Assembly (NCBI GenBank): GCA_021792365.1
Contig: JAJYUT010000009.1
Span: 124,001 to 188,000 of the forward strand
Reading direction: 5' to 3'
Length of the DNA: 64,000 nt
Source: Pseudomonadota bacterium
GTDB taxonomy: Bacteria; Pseudomonadota; Alphaproteobacteria; Dongiales; Dongiaceae
Shown here: positions 27,884-36,783 of the stretch, piece by piece
How the letters are laid out: the number at the start of each line of letters is the position of its first letter
How positions within the stretch are numbered: the first letter of the stretch is position 1
The notes under the pieces: generated by a model
Database searches by the model: none
What the model was told of the DNA's origin: nothing
Seen by the model: the letters and a program-made list of their open reading frames with translations, nothing else
Made by a program: the position numbers and the translations under genes

Positions 27884-28687
27884 CTACTCGTACGGAAGGC
27901 TGCCCAGCGCCGAATAGCGCTCGTTCAACGCGTCCAGCGAGGCCATGTCCTCGTCGCTGATCGCGAAGTCGAACACGTCGATGTTTTCTTCCAGGTGATG
28001 CTTCTGGTTGGCCTTGGGCAGCGGAACCGTGCCGCGCTGCAAGTTCCACCGGATCAGGATCTGCGGCGCGGTCTTTCCGTATCTGGAGGCAATCCCCGCG
28101 AGCGCGTCATCTGTCAGCCGTCTGGCGCGTGTGAGCGGGCTGTAGGCCTGGAGGACGATGCCGCGTTTCCTGCAATAGTCCAGCATGGCCTGGCTATGGC
28201 CGAACGGGCTCCATTCGATCTGGTTGACGGCGGGCATCTCGCCGCCCGCATCGATCAGCGCTTCGATCTGCCCGGTGGTGTAGTTGCTGACGCCGATGTC
28301 GCGCGCGAGCCCGTCCTGTTTCGCGCGCATGAGGCCGCTCCAGAGCTGCTCCCCCGCACTCGTCGGTGGGGGCCGATGGATGAGCATGAGATCGGCATAG
28401 TCCGTTTGCAGCTCATCCAGGTATCTGCGCGTGGCGTCGTAGGCGTCGTCCATTTCCTCGACCTTCGCGACCAGGTAGATGCTGCTTCGGTCCGTGCCGC
28501 CGCGCTTGATGGCTTCGCCGATGCCGGGCTGCGAGCCGTAATCCGAGGAGGTGTCGATCATGCGATACCCGAGGCCAAGCGCCGCCTGAACGGTTTCCTC
28601 CGTGTCCTTGGTCAATTGCCACGTGCCGAGTCCCATGACCGGCATCGGATGCCCCGTGTGCAGGGCTACGGTCGCGTTCGGATTCAT
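27884..28687 (-). CDS. Aldo/keto reductase (2,5-diketo-gluconate reductase type)
   Basis: 267 residues from ATG 28687. Catalytic residues: Asp in MIDTSSDYG with Tyr, Lys in VAKVEE, His in LIHRPPP. The closing region PLPKANQKHHLEENIDVFDF binds NADPH. The family reduces aldehydes, keto-acids or diketo sugars. Not in an operon with the previous gene. It is distinct from the AKR at 17340. Confidence 0.92.
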   Translation of the reverse strand: MNPNATVALHTGHPMPVMGLGTWQLTKDTEETVQAALGLGYRMIDTSSDYGSQPGIGEAIKRGGTDRSSIYLVAKVEEMDDAYDATRRYLDELQTDYADLMLIHRPPPTSAGEQLWSGLMRAKQDGLARDIGVSNYTTGQIEALIDAGGEMPAVNQIEWSPFGHSQAMLDYCRKRGIVLQAYSPLTRARRLTDDALAGIASRYGKTAPQILIRWNLQRGTVPLPKANQKHHLEENIDVFDFAISDEDMASLDALNERYSALGSLPYE

Positions 28688-28849
28688 GTGCTCGCTCGCT
28701 GTGTGGGTTGCGCGTCGGCCGCGTCGTTGCGTCGTCCCCGTGCCAGCAAACAGGTTCACCGCGACCGCCGTTCCAGGCTGCACATGAGCGTTGCCGATCC
28801 CCGCGGCGGCTGGGAACATGGGCGTGGTCGAACCGGGCTGGCTTGAGCA

Positions 28850-29737
28850 ATGAACAAGGTCGTGGTGTTCGGCGGCACAGGATTCCTGGGGCGACGCATC
28901 GTGCGCCACCTGCTGGATCACGGCTATGCGGTGCGCGCCGCGTCGCGGCATCCGGAACGCGGCAGCGGCCTCTTCTCCGCGGATCCGCGCTTGGACCTGG
29001 TCCGGGCCGATATCGGCGAGGACGCGTCGACGCGCGAGGCCGTCCAGGGCGCGGTCGCGGCCGTGAACGCGGTGAGCCTCTATGTGGAGCGCGGCAGCCG
29101 CACCTTCCATTCCGTGCATGTCGAAGCCGCGCAGAGACTGGCGCGGCATGCGCGCGCGGCGGGCGTCGCGCGGCTGGTGCATGTCTCCGGCATCGGCGCC
29201 GATTCCGACTCGCCATCGCCCTATATCTGCAGCCGAGGGCAAGGCGAGCATGTCGTCCGCGCCGCCTTCCCCGAGGCGACCATCATCCGCCCGGCGGTCA
29301 TGTTCGGGCCGGACGACGCGTTTCTGACGCCGCTCGCCGGCTTGCTGCGCAGGTTTCCCGTGTTTGCGCTGTTCGGCAGCGGCGGCACCAGGCTGCAGCC
29401 GGCTCATGTGGACGACGTCGGGGAGGCGATCACGCGCATCATCGGCGCGCCGCAAGCGCAGGCGCTTTATGAGTTCGCCGGCCCGCGCATCTACACGTAC
29501 AAAGAACTCCTGGAGACCATCGGCCGCCATCTCGGCGTGCGCCGCGTGCTCGTCCCTGTTCCATTCGCGATCTGGCAGGCTGTTGCCGGCGTCGCCGAGC
29601 TTTTGCCCCGGCCTCCCATTACGCGAAACCAGGTCGCGCTCATGAGGATCGACAACCTCGCCGCGCCCCGGCAACCCGGATTCGACACACTCGGGATTCA
29701 ACCGCGCGGACTCGAAACGGCTCGTGCCGCCAGGTGA
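28850..29737 (+). CDS. NDUFA9-like NAD(P)-binding protein
   Basis: 295 residues. An atypical short-chain dehydrogenase: NAD(P) motif VVFGGTGFLGRRIVRHLL, then LVHVSGIGADSDSPSPYICSRGQGEHVVR, where the usual Tyr-x3-Lys is changed to Y-x3-R, and the QPAHVDDVGEAITRII block. It matches the complex I NDUFA9-like family of alphaproteobacteria, whose members often lack catalysis and may help respiratory-complex or quinone biology. Confidence 0.82.
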   Translation: MNKVVVFGGTGFLGRRIVRHLLDHGYAVRAASRHPERGSGLFSADPRLDLVRADIGEDASTREAVQGAVAAVNAVSLYVERGSRTFHSVHVEAAQRLARHARAAGVARLVHVSGIGADSDSPSPYICSRGQGEHVVRAAFPEATIIRPAVMFGPDDAFLTPLAGLLRRFPVFALFGSGGTRLQPAHVDDVGEAITRIIGAPQAQALYEFAGPRIYTYKELLETIGRHLGVRRVLVPVPFAIWQAVAGVAELLPRPPITRNQVALMRIDNLAAPRQPGFDTLGIQPRGLETARAAR

Positions 29738-29948
29738 GACACGTCGCGATCGGCCCTCAGCCGATCCGGCGCGGATGGTGCGGCCGAAGGCGGCCTCCAT
29801 TGAAGCCACGCTGCCGGCCTGAGGCAGCCGTAATGCTGAATCCGGACTGGACTTCCGGCATTTCCGACCGGATGGGCGTTCGGCGGAACGAAAAGCGCCG
29901 CACTTTGTAAACCTCGGGGTCTGGACCGTGATAGTGCGAGAGAGCTCG

Positions 29949-30416
29949 ATGAATCGCCTGCATAGCCCTGCCGCTGCCGCGATCGCCAAGCATCCGATCC
30001 ACGCCACACTCGCCCCGTTTCCGATCGTGTGCTTCACCCTCACGTTGCTGACCGACATCGCCTATTGGCGGACATCGAACCTGATGTGGCAGCATTTTTC
30101 CGAATGGCTGCTGCTGGCCGGGCTCGTCTTCGGCGTTCTCGCCGGGCTTGCGGGCGCCGTGGATTTCCTGTTCCGCCCGGAGCTTCGCGCATCGCGGCCG
30201 GCCTGGCCGCACGCCATCGGCAGCGTGATCGTCCTCGTCCTCGCCTTCTTCAACAGCCTCGTCCATGCCGCCGATGGCTGGACCGGCGTTGTCCCCTACG
30301 GCCTGGTCCTGTCGGCCGCGACCGTGCTCGTCATGGGTCTCAGCGATTGGTTCGGACGCGCGATGGTCTTTCGCCACGGCGCCGGCGTAAGCCGGGACGG
30401 AAGCGGGCTGACATGA
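29949..30416 (+). CDS. DUF2231 membrane protein
   Basis: 155 residues with four helices. The opening HPIHATLAPFPIVCFTLTLLTDIAYW with conserved His, Pro and Asp is the DUF2231 hallmark. It is usually found with secreted redox enzymes, and here it overlaps the sugar dehydrogenase start by four bases (ATGA at 30413-30416), so the two are translationally coupled. It may carry electrons or haem in the membrane; that is inference. Confidence 0.88.
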   Translation: MNRLHSPAAAAIAKHPIHATLAPFPIVCFTLTLLTDIAYWRTSNLMWQHFSEWLLLAGLVFGVLAGLAGAVDFLFRPELRASRPAWPHAIGSVIVLVLAFFNSLVHAADGWTGVVPYGLVLSAATVLVMGLSDWFGRAMVFRHGAGVSRDGSGLT

Positions 30417-31990
30417 ACAATCGCTTCTTGCCCCGCAAATCAGCTCTGGCTGGAAGCGCCCTCGCCCTCGTCCTGCTCGCCGGCTGCGGCGATGACGGCG
30501 GCGATTTCGACGTGTCCCAGCAGATCGGCCCCGATCCGGTATTGCCCGAGCCCGACCCGGGTCTTCTTCCCGACCTGAAAGTCGCGGAGGTCGTCCCCTG
30601 GCAGGAGGGCGAGGCGCCGGCCGTCCCCGAAGGTCTCGCCGTCACCGCCTATGCACGGGACCTCGTCAACCCGCGGACGGTCCACACCCTGCCCAATGGC
30701 GACGTGCTGGTCGTCCAGTCGCGCGGGCCCAGCGGCAAGCCGGTCATCCGGCCCAAGGACGTGATCCGCAACTGGATCATGTCGATCGCCCATGGCGGCG
30801 GCGGCAGCCAAGAGAAGGAGAGCAACCTCATCACGCTTCTGCGCGACACCGATCGCGACGGGCAGGTGGATGAGCGCAGCGATCTCCTGACCGGCCTCCA
30901 TTCGCCGTTCGGCGTCGCATGGTATGCGGGAACGCTCTACGTCGCCGCGGCCGATGCGATCCTCGCTTATCCCTATGAGCTCGGCCAAACGGAAATCGCC
31001 GCCCAGCCGCGCGTGCTGGCGCCGCTGCCGGGCGGGCCGGTCAATCACCATTGGACCAAGGACCTGGCCCTCAGCCCCGATGCCCGCTACCTCTATGCAT
31101 CGGTCGGCTCGAACTCCAATGTCGGGGAACGCGGGCTGGAAGCCGAGAAGAACCGCGCCGCGATCTTGCAGGTGGACCGGGAGACGGGCGCCACCCGCCT
31201 CTACGCCTCCGGCCTGCGCAATCCCAACGGCCTGAACTTCCATCCCGAGACCGGCGAGCTGTGGACCGTCGTCAATGAGCGCGACGAACTTGGGCCCAAC
31301 CTTGTGCCCGATTACATGACGTCGGTGCAGGAGGGAGCCTTCTACGGCTGGCCCTGGAGCTATTTCGGCGATCACGTGGACAAGCGAGTCCATCCGCCGC
31401 GGCCCGATATGGTGGAGCGGGCGATCGTGCCCGACTACGCGCTCTCCAGCCACGTGGCGGCGCTCGGCCTGACCTTCTCCAACGGCTCCGCCTTGCCGGA
31501 TGCGTACGCGAACGGCGCCTTCATCGGAGAGCACGGCAGTTGGAACCGCAATGCCTTCAACGGCTACAAGGTGGTCTACGTGCCGTTCGAGAACGGCAGG
31601 CCGGCCGGCAAGGCGCAGGATGTCGTGACCGGCTTCATCGATGGCGATCAGGCGAAAGGCCGGCCGGTCGGTGTGGCGATCGACGGCACCGGCGCGCTCC
31701 TGATCGCCGACGATGCCGGCAACGTCGTCTGGCGCGTCGCGGCGGCGGACGGCTCGGTCACGCCGGAGCCGATCGGCACGGATCGGGTCGCGGCCGGTCC
31801 GACCGCGGCCGCCCCGCAGGGCGGCGAGGAAGCTGCGACTGAAGGGATGGCGCCAGACACGCCCGCAGAAATACCTGCAGACACACCCGCAGACCCGCCC
31901 GCGGTCCCGGCCAGGGAGGAAGGCGGCGCGGAGTCCGGCGGTGCAGCACCGCCTTCCGACACCGCTCCGGCGGCGCCAGCGCCGCAATAA
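30413..31990 (+). CDS. Sorbosone dehydrogenase-like PQQ sugar dehydrogenase, lipoprotein
   Basis: 525 residues. A lipobox (LALVLLAGC) anchors the protein after signal peptidase II. The beta-propeller part includes GLAVTAYARDLVNPRTVHTL, SPFGVAWYAGTLYVAAADAIL, NHHWTKDLALSPDARYLYASVGSNSN, YASGLRNPNGLNFHPETGELWTVVNERDELGPN and FIGEHGSWNRN, as in soluble aldose/sorbosone dehydrogenases that use PQQ. After about residue 455 there is a 70-residue Pro/Ala/Glu/Thr-rich tail of low complexity containing repeats of PADTPADPP type, probably an unstructured spacer. Electrons would pass to the respiratory chain, perhaps through the coupled DUF2231 protein. Confidence 0.9.
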   Translation: MNNRFLPRKSALAGSALALVLLAGCGDDGGDFDVSQQIGPDPVLPEPDPGLLPDLKVAEVVPWQEGEAPAVPEGLAVTAYARDLVNPRTVHTLPNGDVLVVQSRGPSGKPVIRPKDVIRNWIMSIAHGGGGSQEKESNLITLLRDTDRDGQVDERSDLLTGLHSPFGVAWYAGTLYVAAADAILAYPYELGQTEIAAQPRVLAPLPGGPVNHHWTKDLALSPDARYLYASVGSNSNVGERGLEAEKNRAAILQVDRETGATRLYASGLRNPNGLNFHPETGELWTVVNERDELGPNLVPDYMTSVQEGAFYGWPWSYFGDHVDKRVHPPRPDMVERAIVPDYALSSHVAALGLTFSNGSALPDAYANGAFIGEHGSWNRNAFNGYKVVYVPFENGRPAGKAQDVVTGFIDGDQAKGRPVGVAIDGTGALLIADDAGNVVWRVAAADGSVTPEPIGTDRVAAGPTAAAPQGGEEAATEGMAPDTPAEIPADTPADPPAVPAREEGGAESGGAAPPSDTAPAAPAPQ

Positions 31991-32194
31991 AGCGCGCAGT
32001 GCTCGATCGCAATCCAGCGGAGGCCGGTCGGCATCGCGATCGTGACTCTGCCGTGGCGCGCCGCGGCTCTGCGCCGATGCCACCGGATCATTGAACTCAT
32101 AGAGCACCAGCATTTCCGCCAAGCCGCGCAATCCGCGATCCTCCGGGCGTACGGCGCCATCGGGCGTCCGCTTTCAGCCGCAGAGGAGCTCAAG

Positions 32195-32683
32195 ATGTTT
32201 TCCAGGTTCGCGTTGCCGTGGCGCAGGATCGCCATGGCCTCCGTGGTGGCAGCCGCCGGGCTCGCCACCGCCGCCACCGCCATGGCCGCCGATTGTCCAG
32301 CCGACAAGATCGTCGCCGATGGCAAGGGCCAGCCGATGGGCGCCACCGCGCCCAAGGATGTCACCGATACCGTGCTCGCCGCCATCGACCTCTCCAAGGA
32401 GATGGTGGCGCTGCAGGACCGCCAGTTCCGCATGCGCCGGCTGGAGATCCAGCCCGGCGGCGTCGTGCCCTGGCACAGCCATGCCGACCGGCCGGCGCTG
32501 ATCTATGTCGTGTCCGGCGAGATCATGGAATACGCCAGCACCTGCGCCGTCCCGCTGCTGCACAAGGCCGGCGAGGTCTCGGTGGATGCGGGCAGGTCGC
32601 ATTGGTGGCAGAACACCGGCGAGAAGCCGGTGGTGCTGATCTCCGCCGACATCCTGCACGACCCCAGCGACACCAACATGTGA
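32195..32683 (+). CDS. Secreted cupin protein
   Basis: 162 residues from ATG 32195, with GAGGAG six bases upstream. Signal peptide (ASVVAAAGLATAATAMAA), then one cupin barrel with GGVVPWHSHADRPALIYVVSGEIMEY and HWWQNTGEKPVVLI. The His residues of the first motif bind a metal. Binding or an oxidase/isomerase function in the periplasm is possible; the substrate is unknown. Confidence 0.88.
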   Translation: MFSRFALPWRRIAMASVVAAAGLATAATAMAADCPADKIVADGKGQPMGATAPKDVTDTVLAAIDLSKEMVALQDRQFRMRRLEIQPGGVVPWHSHADRPALIYVVSGEIMEYASTCAVPLLHKAGEVSVDAGRSHWWQNTGEKPVVLISADILHDPSDTNM

Positions 32684-32751
32684 CCGTCATCCGCGCGCGG
32701 CGCTCGCAAGGGCGCAAGCGTCGCGCGTGGATGCGGCGATGGAGCCTCTCG

Positions 32752-34059
32752 ATGACCGTTGCGCAGGAGAGCATCGGCGCGCCGGCGGGGCCGGCCTTTG
32801 CGCGCGGCGCCGTCGTCGGGCTGATCGCATTTCTCACCCTCGTCGATCTCTTCGCCGCCCAGGCTCTGCTGCCGACCCTCGCACGCGCCTATGGCGTCAG
32901 CCCCGCCGCCATGGGCGCGGCGGTGAACGCCTGCACCTTCGGCATGGCGGTCTCGAGTCTGCTGGTCGCTTTCGTCAGCCGGCGCATCGAGCGCCGGCGC
33001 GGCATCTGGATCAGCCTCGCTTTGCTCTCCCTTCCGACCGCGCTGCTCGCCGCCGCGCCGAATCTCGCGGTGTTCGCCGCCTTGCGCGTCCTTCAGGGCG
33101 TCTTCATGGCGGCCGCTTTCGCGCTCACCCTGGCTTGGCTCGGCGAACGCTTCAGCGCACGCGATGCCGCCGGCGCCTTCGCCGCCTATGTGACGGGCAA
33201 CGTCGCAAGCAACCTGTTCGGGCGCCTGATGGCGAGTGCCATGGCGGACCAGTTCGGGCTTTCCGGCGCCTTCTATCTTTTCGCGCTGCTCAATCTGTCC
33301 GGCGCCGCGCTGGTCTTCGTCGCGGTTGCGAAGCCAACCCCGCTGCGCGCGGTGGCGGAGGCGGATGGAGTCTCGCTTGCCGAATGGCTGGCACGCCTGC
33401 GGCGGCCGCCGCTCCTGGCCTGCCTCGGAATCGGCTTCTGCATCCTGTTCGCGTTCATCGGCACCTTCACCTACGTCAACTTCGTTCTGGTGGCCGCACC
33501 GTTCGGGCTTGGCATGATGTCGCTCGGGCTGATCTATTTCGTGTTCCTCCCCTCGATCGTCACCACGCCCTTCGGCGGATGGATCGCGCGCCGTGTCGGC
33601 GTGCGCGCCACGTTGTGGGCCGCGCTCGGGATCGCGGGCTTGGGAACGCCGCTCGTCCTCGCCGGCAGCTTGGCCGTGGTGATCCTCGGCCTCGCGCTCA
33701 TCGGCATCGGCACGTTCCTCGCCCAGGCCGCGGCGGCCGGCTTCATGAGCGCCGCCGCGCCCTTCGACAAGGTGGTGGCGAGCGGCCTCTACTTGGCGAG
33801 CTATTTCCTGGGCGGCCTCGTCGGCAGCCTGCTGCTGGGCCAGATCTATGTCGACTATGGCTGGCCGGCCTGCGTCGCCGGGATCGGCGGCGCGCTCGCG
33901 CTGGCGACCCTCCTCACCGCGTTGCTGAAGCAGCCGCGGGACAGCGGCAGCGCCCGCATGCCGCGGCGGCATGAAACCGATAGGAGCTCGGCAATGGCTC
34001 CCCTTGCGCATTCGCGCGGTGGTCGCGACAGCACCGCATCCCGCACCTCATTCTGCTAG
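32752..34059 (+). CDS. MFS transporter (DHA1-type)
   Basis: 435 residues, with ATG 32752 behind GGAG at about 32740. Twelve helices; opening GAVVGLIAFLTLVDLFAAQALLPTLARAYG, then FAAYVTGNVASNLFGRLMAS. Similar to YnfM/AraJ-like efflux MFS proteins. The last 30 residues are polar and may be a terminal extension. The patatin gene follows after eight bases. Confidence 0.88.
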   Translation: MTVAQESIGAPAGPAFARGAVVGLIAFLTLVDLFAAQALLPTLARAYGVSPAAMGAAVNACTFGMAVSSLLVAFVSRRIERRRGIWISLALLSLPTALLAAAPNLAVFAALRVLQGVFMAAAFALTLAWLGERFSARDAAGAFAAYVTGNVASNLFGRLMASAMADQFGLSGAFYLFALLNLSGAALVFVAVAKPTPLRAVAEADGVSLAEWLARLRRPPLLACLGIGFCILFAFIGTFTYVNFVLVAAPFGLGMMSLGLIYFVFLPSIVTTPFGGWIARRVGVRATLWAALGIAGLGTPLVLAGSLAVVILGLALIGIGTFLAQAAAAGFMSAAAPFDKVVASGLYLASYFLGGLVGSLLLGQIYVDYGWPACVAGIGGALALATLLTALLKQPRDSGSARMPRRHETDRSSAMAPLAHSRGGRDSTASRTSFC

Positions 34060-34067
34060 AGGCCACC

Positions 34068-35213
34068 ATGAACATCATGACTCGCCGTTCCGACGCATCG
34101 CGCAAGCCGGTAGGCCAAATTGTCCTGGTGCTGCAGGGCGGCGGCGCCCTCGGCGCATATCAGGCCGGTGTTTATCAGGGGCTGAGCGAGGCCGGCATCC
34201 AGCCCGACTGGGTGATCGGCACCTCGATCGGCGCCATCAATGCGGCCCTCATCGCCGGCAACAAGCCCGCCGACCGCCTCGACCGGCTCAAGGCGTTCTG
34301 GGACCGCGTGACCATGCGTTCGCCGCTCAGGGCGCCGTGGATGTCGCTGCTCGGCAACACGCTGTCCAATCTCGGCGTGCTGGCTCAGGGCGTGCCGGGG
34401 TTCTTCCGGCCAAACCCCGACGCCGCCTGGGGCCTGCACTTTCCCGCCGGCCCGGGCCTTGCGGCCTATTACGGCACCGATCCGCTGCGGGACACCCTCT
34501 CCGGCCTCATCGACATCGAGCGGCTCAACAGCGGCGCGATGCGCGTGACCGTCGGGGCCGTCAATGTGAAGAGCGGCGAGATGCGCTACTTCGACAGCCG
34601 CGACATGCGGCTCGCCATCCCGCATGTCATGGCGTCCGGCGCGTTGCCGCCGGCCTTTCCGGCAATCGAGATCGAGGGCGAGCATTACTGGGATGGCGGC
34701 ATCTACTCGAACACCCCCATCGAGGTGGTGTTCGACGACATGCCGCGTCGCGACGGCCTGATCTTCGCCGTGGATCTCTGGCAGCCCCATGGCGACCTGC
34801 CGGAGACGCTGTGGCAGGCGATGACGCGCCACAAGGACATCCAGTATTCCAGCCGCGGTCTCAGCCACGTCGCCCGCCAGCAGCAGCTCCATCGCCTGCG
34901 CCACGTCGTCCGGGAGCTCACCGCCCGCCTGCCGAAGGAGATGACCGGCGATCCGATGGTTGCGGAGCTCTCCTCCTATGGCTGCGGCAGCACGATGCAC
35001 CTCGTGCGCCTGCTGGCGCCGCGCCTCGATCGCGAGGACCACACCAAGGACATCGATTTCAGCGCGGAAGGCATCGAGCTGCGCTGGCAGGCCGGCTACG
35101 ACTATGTCCGGCGCGCCATCGAGAAGAAGCCCTGGGATTGCGAGGTGGACGCGCTGACCGGCGTGCTGATTCACGAGGCCCACGAAGAACCGACGATGGT
35201 GGAACATGCCTGA
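34068..35213 (+). CDS. Patatin-like phospholipase with DUF3734 domain
   Basis: 381 residues. Oxyanion loop QGGGALGAYQAGVYQGLSEA, nucleophile block IGTSIGAINAALIAG (full GTSIG), catalytic Asp in WDGGIYSNTPIEVV. The C-terminal region fits DUF3734, found on bacterial patatins. Its stop overlaps the start of bdhA by 8 bases, so the products probably act together: the patatin could release 3-hydroxybutyrate from polymer or esters, and the dehydrogenase would oxidise it. That link is inference. Confidence 0.94.
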   Translation: MNIMTRRSDASRKPVGQIVLVLQGGGALGAYQAGVYQGLSEAGIQPDWVIGTSIGAINAALIAGNKPADRLDRLKAFWDRVTMRSPLRAPWMSLLGNTLSNLGVLAQGVPGFFRPNPDAAWGLHFPAGPGLAAYYGTDPLRDTLSGLIDIERLNSGAMRVTVGAVNVKSGEMRYFDSRDMRLAIPHVMASGALPPAFPAIEIEGEHYWDGGIYSNTPIEVVFDDMPRRDGLIFAVDLWQPHGDLPETLWQAMTRHKDIQYSSRGLSHVARQQQLHRLRHVVRELTARLPKEMTGDPMVAELSSYGCGSTMHLVRLLAPRLDREDHTKDIDFSAEGIELRWQAGYDYVRRAIEKKPWDCEVDALTGVLIHEAHEEPTMVEHA

Positions 35214-36045
35214 TACATCCCGATCCGAACACCAATCCGCGGCAGTGCCGCCGGCGCACCGCCCCCTCGCGGGCCGCGTCGCTGTCGTCACCGGCTCGAC
35301 CAGCGGCATCGGCCTCGCAATTCTGGAGCGGCTTGCCGGTGCCGGCGCCAGCGTGGTGATGAACGGCCTGGGAGACCCCGGCATCATCGAAGCGGAATTG
35401 GACCGCATCCGGCGAGACCACGATATTGCGGCCGCCTATGTCGCGGCGGACCTGACGGATGCGAAGGCTTGCGCCGATTTGATCGCGACGGCGGCGGAGC
35501 GCCTGGGCCGGGTGGACATCCTGGTCAACAATGCCGGCATCCAGCACGTCGCGCCTGTGGAGAGCTTCCCGCCGGAGAAGTGGGATGCGATCGTCGCGCT
35601 CAATTTGTCCGCCGCGTTCCACACCATCCGCGCCAGCTTCGGCGCGATGAAGGCGCGCGGCTGGGGCCGCGTCATCAACATCGCCTCGGCCCACGGGCTG
35701 GTCGCTTCGCCCTACAAATCCGCCTATGTGGCGGCCAAGCACGGCATCATCGGCCTGACCAAGACCGTCGCGCTGGAAGGCGCGGAATGCGGCGTCACCG
35801 CCAACGCCATCTGTCCCGGCTACGTGTGGACGCCGCTGGTGGAGCGGCAGATCGAGGATCAGGCCCGCGCGCACGCCATCCCGCGCGAGCGGGTGGTCAA
35901 GGAGATCCTGCTGGCCAAGCAGCCCACCAAGGCCTTCGCCGAGGCCGGCGAGGTCGGCGCCCTCGCGGTGTTCCTCGCCAGCGATGCCGCGCGCTCAATC
36001 ACCGGCACGGCGCTGCCCGTAGACGGCGGCTGGACGGCGCAGTAG
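35206..36045 (+). CDS. bdhA: 3-hydroxybutyrate dehydrogenase
   Basis: 279 residues. Short-chain dehydrogenase: NAD site VTGSTSGIG, NNAG motif LVNNAGIQH, catalytic Ser in NIASAHGL and Tyr-x3-Lys in SAYVAAKHG, with the closing CPGYVWTPLVERQIEDQA block typical of 3-hydroxybutyrate dehydrogenase. It oxidises 3-hydroxybutyrate to acetoacetate with NAD. It carries about 20 extra residues at the N-terminus and overlaps the patatin gene. Confidence 0.93.
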   Translation: MPDTSRSEHQSAAVPPAHRPLAGRVAVVTGSTSGIGLAILERLAGAGASVVMNGLGDPGIIEAELDRIRRDHDIAAAYVAADLTDAKACADLIATAAERLGRVDILVNNAGIQHVAPVESFPPEKWDAIVALNLSAAFHTIRASFGAMKARGWGRVINIASAHGLVASPYKSAYVAAKHGIIGLTKTVALEGAECGVTANAICPGYVWTPLVERQIEDQARAHAIPRERVVKEILLAKQPTKAFAEAGEVGALAVFLASDAARSITGTALPVDGGWTAQ

Positions 36046-36060
36046 CGCGCGGCGCGCGCC

Positions 36061-36678
36061 TCACTCGCACTTGCCGAGATCATCCTCGATCACCGCGCCC
36101 TCCGCGATGAAGGCCCGTACCGCCGCCAGCGCCGTGCCGCAGTTCCAGCGGGCATCGCCGGTCAGCGTCGCCTTGATGGTGCCGTCGCGCTCCACCAGCA
36201 GGCTGGTGGGCAGCGCCATCACCTTCGTGACCTTGTCGATGGTGCGGTCGCGGTCGATCAGGACCGGCAGGTTCTCCGCGCCGTGCCTGGCGAGGAAGGG
36301 CGCGATCTTCTTCGGGTCGCGCTCGTCGATCGCGAGGGTCACGACCTGGAAATCCTCACCGCCCAGCTCCCGCTGCAATTCCCCGAGCGACGGCAGCTCC
36401 TCGATGCAGGGCGCGCACCAGGTCGCCCACAGATTGACCAGTAGCTTCTTGCCGCGATAGGGCGTCATGTCCGCCGCCCGGCCGTCCCCGTCCACCGGCG
36501 CGACCGCCGTGAAATCGCCGCCCGGTGCCGGAATGAAGCGGCCCACCGGCGCGGAAGGCGCCGGCGCGGTTGCCGCGATGGGCGGCGCGGGCTCCGGCGC
36601 CTGCCCGTAGAGCAGCGCGCCCACCACGCCGATCACCGCCAGCACCGCCGCGATCGCGATGAGGAGAATCCGGTTCAT
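36061..36678 (-). CDS. tlpA: TlpA-family thiol:disulfide oxidoreductase
   Basis: 205 residues from ATG 36678. An N-terminal membrane anchor (LLIAIAAVLAVIGVVGALLYG) and a Pro/Ala-rich linker lead to a periplasmic thioredoxin domain with the redox site ATWCAPC (WCxxC) and the cis-Pro loop in ALPTSLLVERDG. TlpA keeps cysteines of periplasmic partners, such as cytochrome oxidase assembly factors, reduced. Divergent from argH, a common arrangement in alphaproteobacteria. Confidence 0.94.
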   Translation of the reverse strand: MNRILLIAIAAVLAVIGVVGALLYGQAPEPAPPIAATAPAPSAPVGRFIPAPGGDFTAVAPVDGDGRAADMTPYRGKKLLVNLWATWCAPCIEELPSLGELQRELGGEDFQVVTLAIDERDPKKIAPFLARHGAENLPVLIDRDRTIDKVTKVMALPTSLLVERDGTIKATLTGDARWNCGTALAAVRAFIAEGAVIEDDLGKCE

Positions 36679-36783
36679 CGCCGGCCTGACCCAAAGCGGA
36701 GCCCAGCCGGCTTGACCCCATCGTCCCCGTCGGTCACAAGTCGGGGGCGATCGGGGGCGTGCCCGGGGACATGATTGCGAGCG

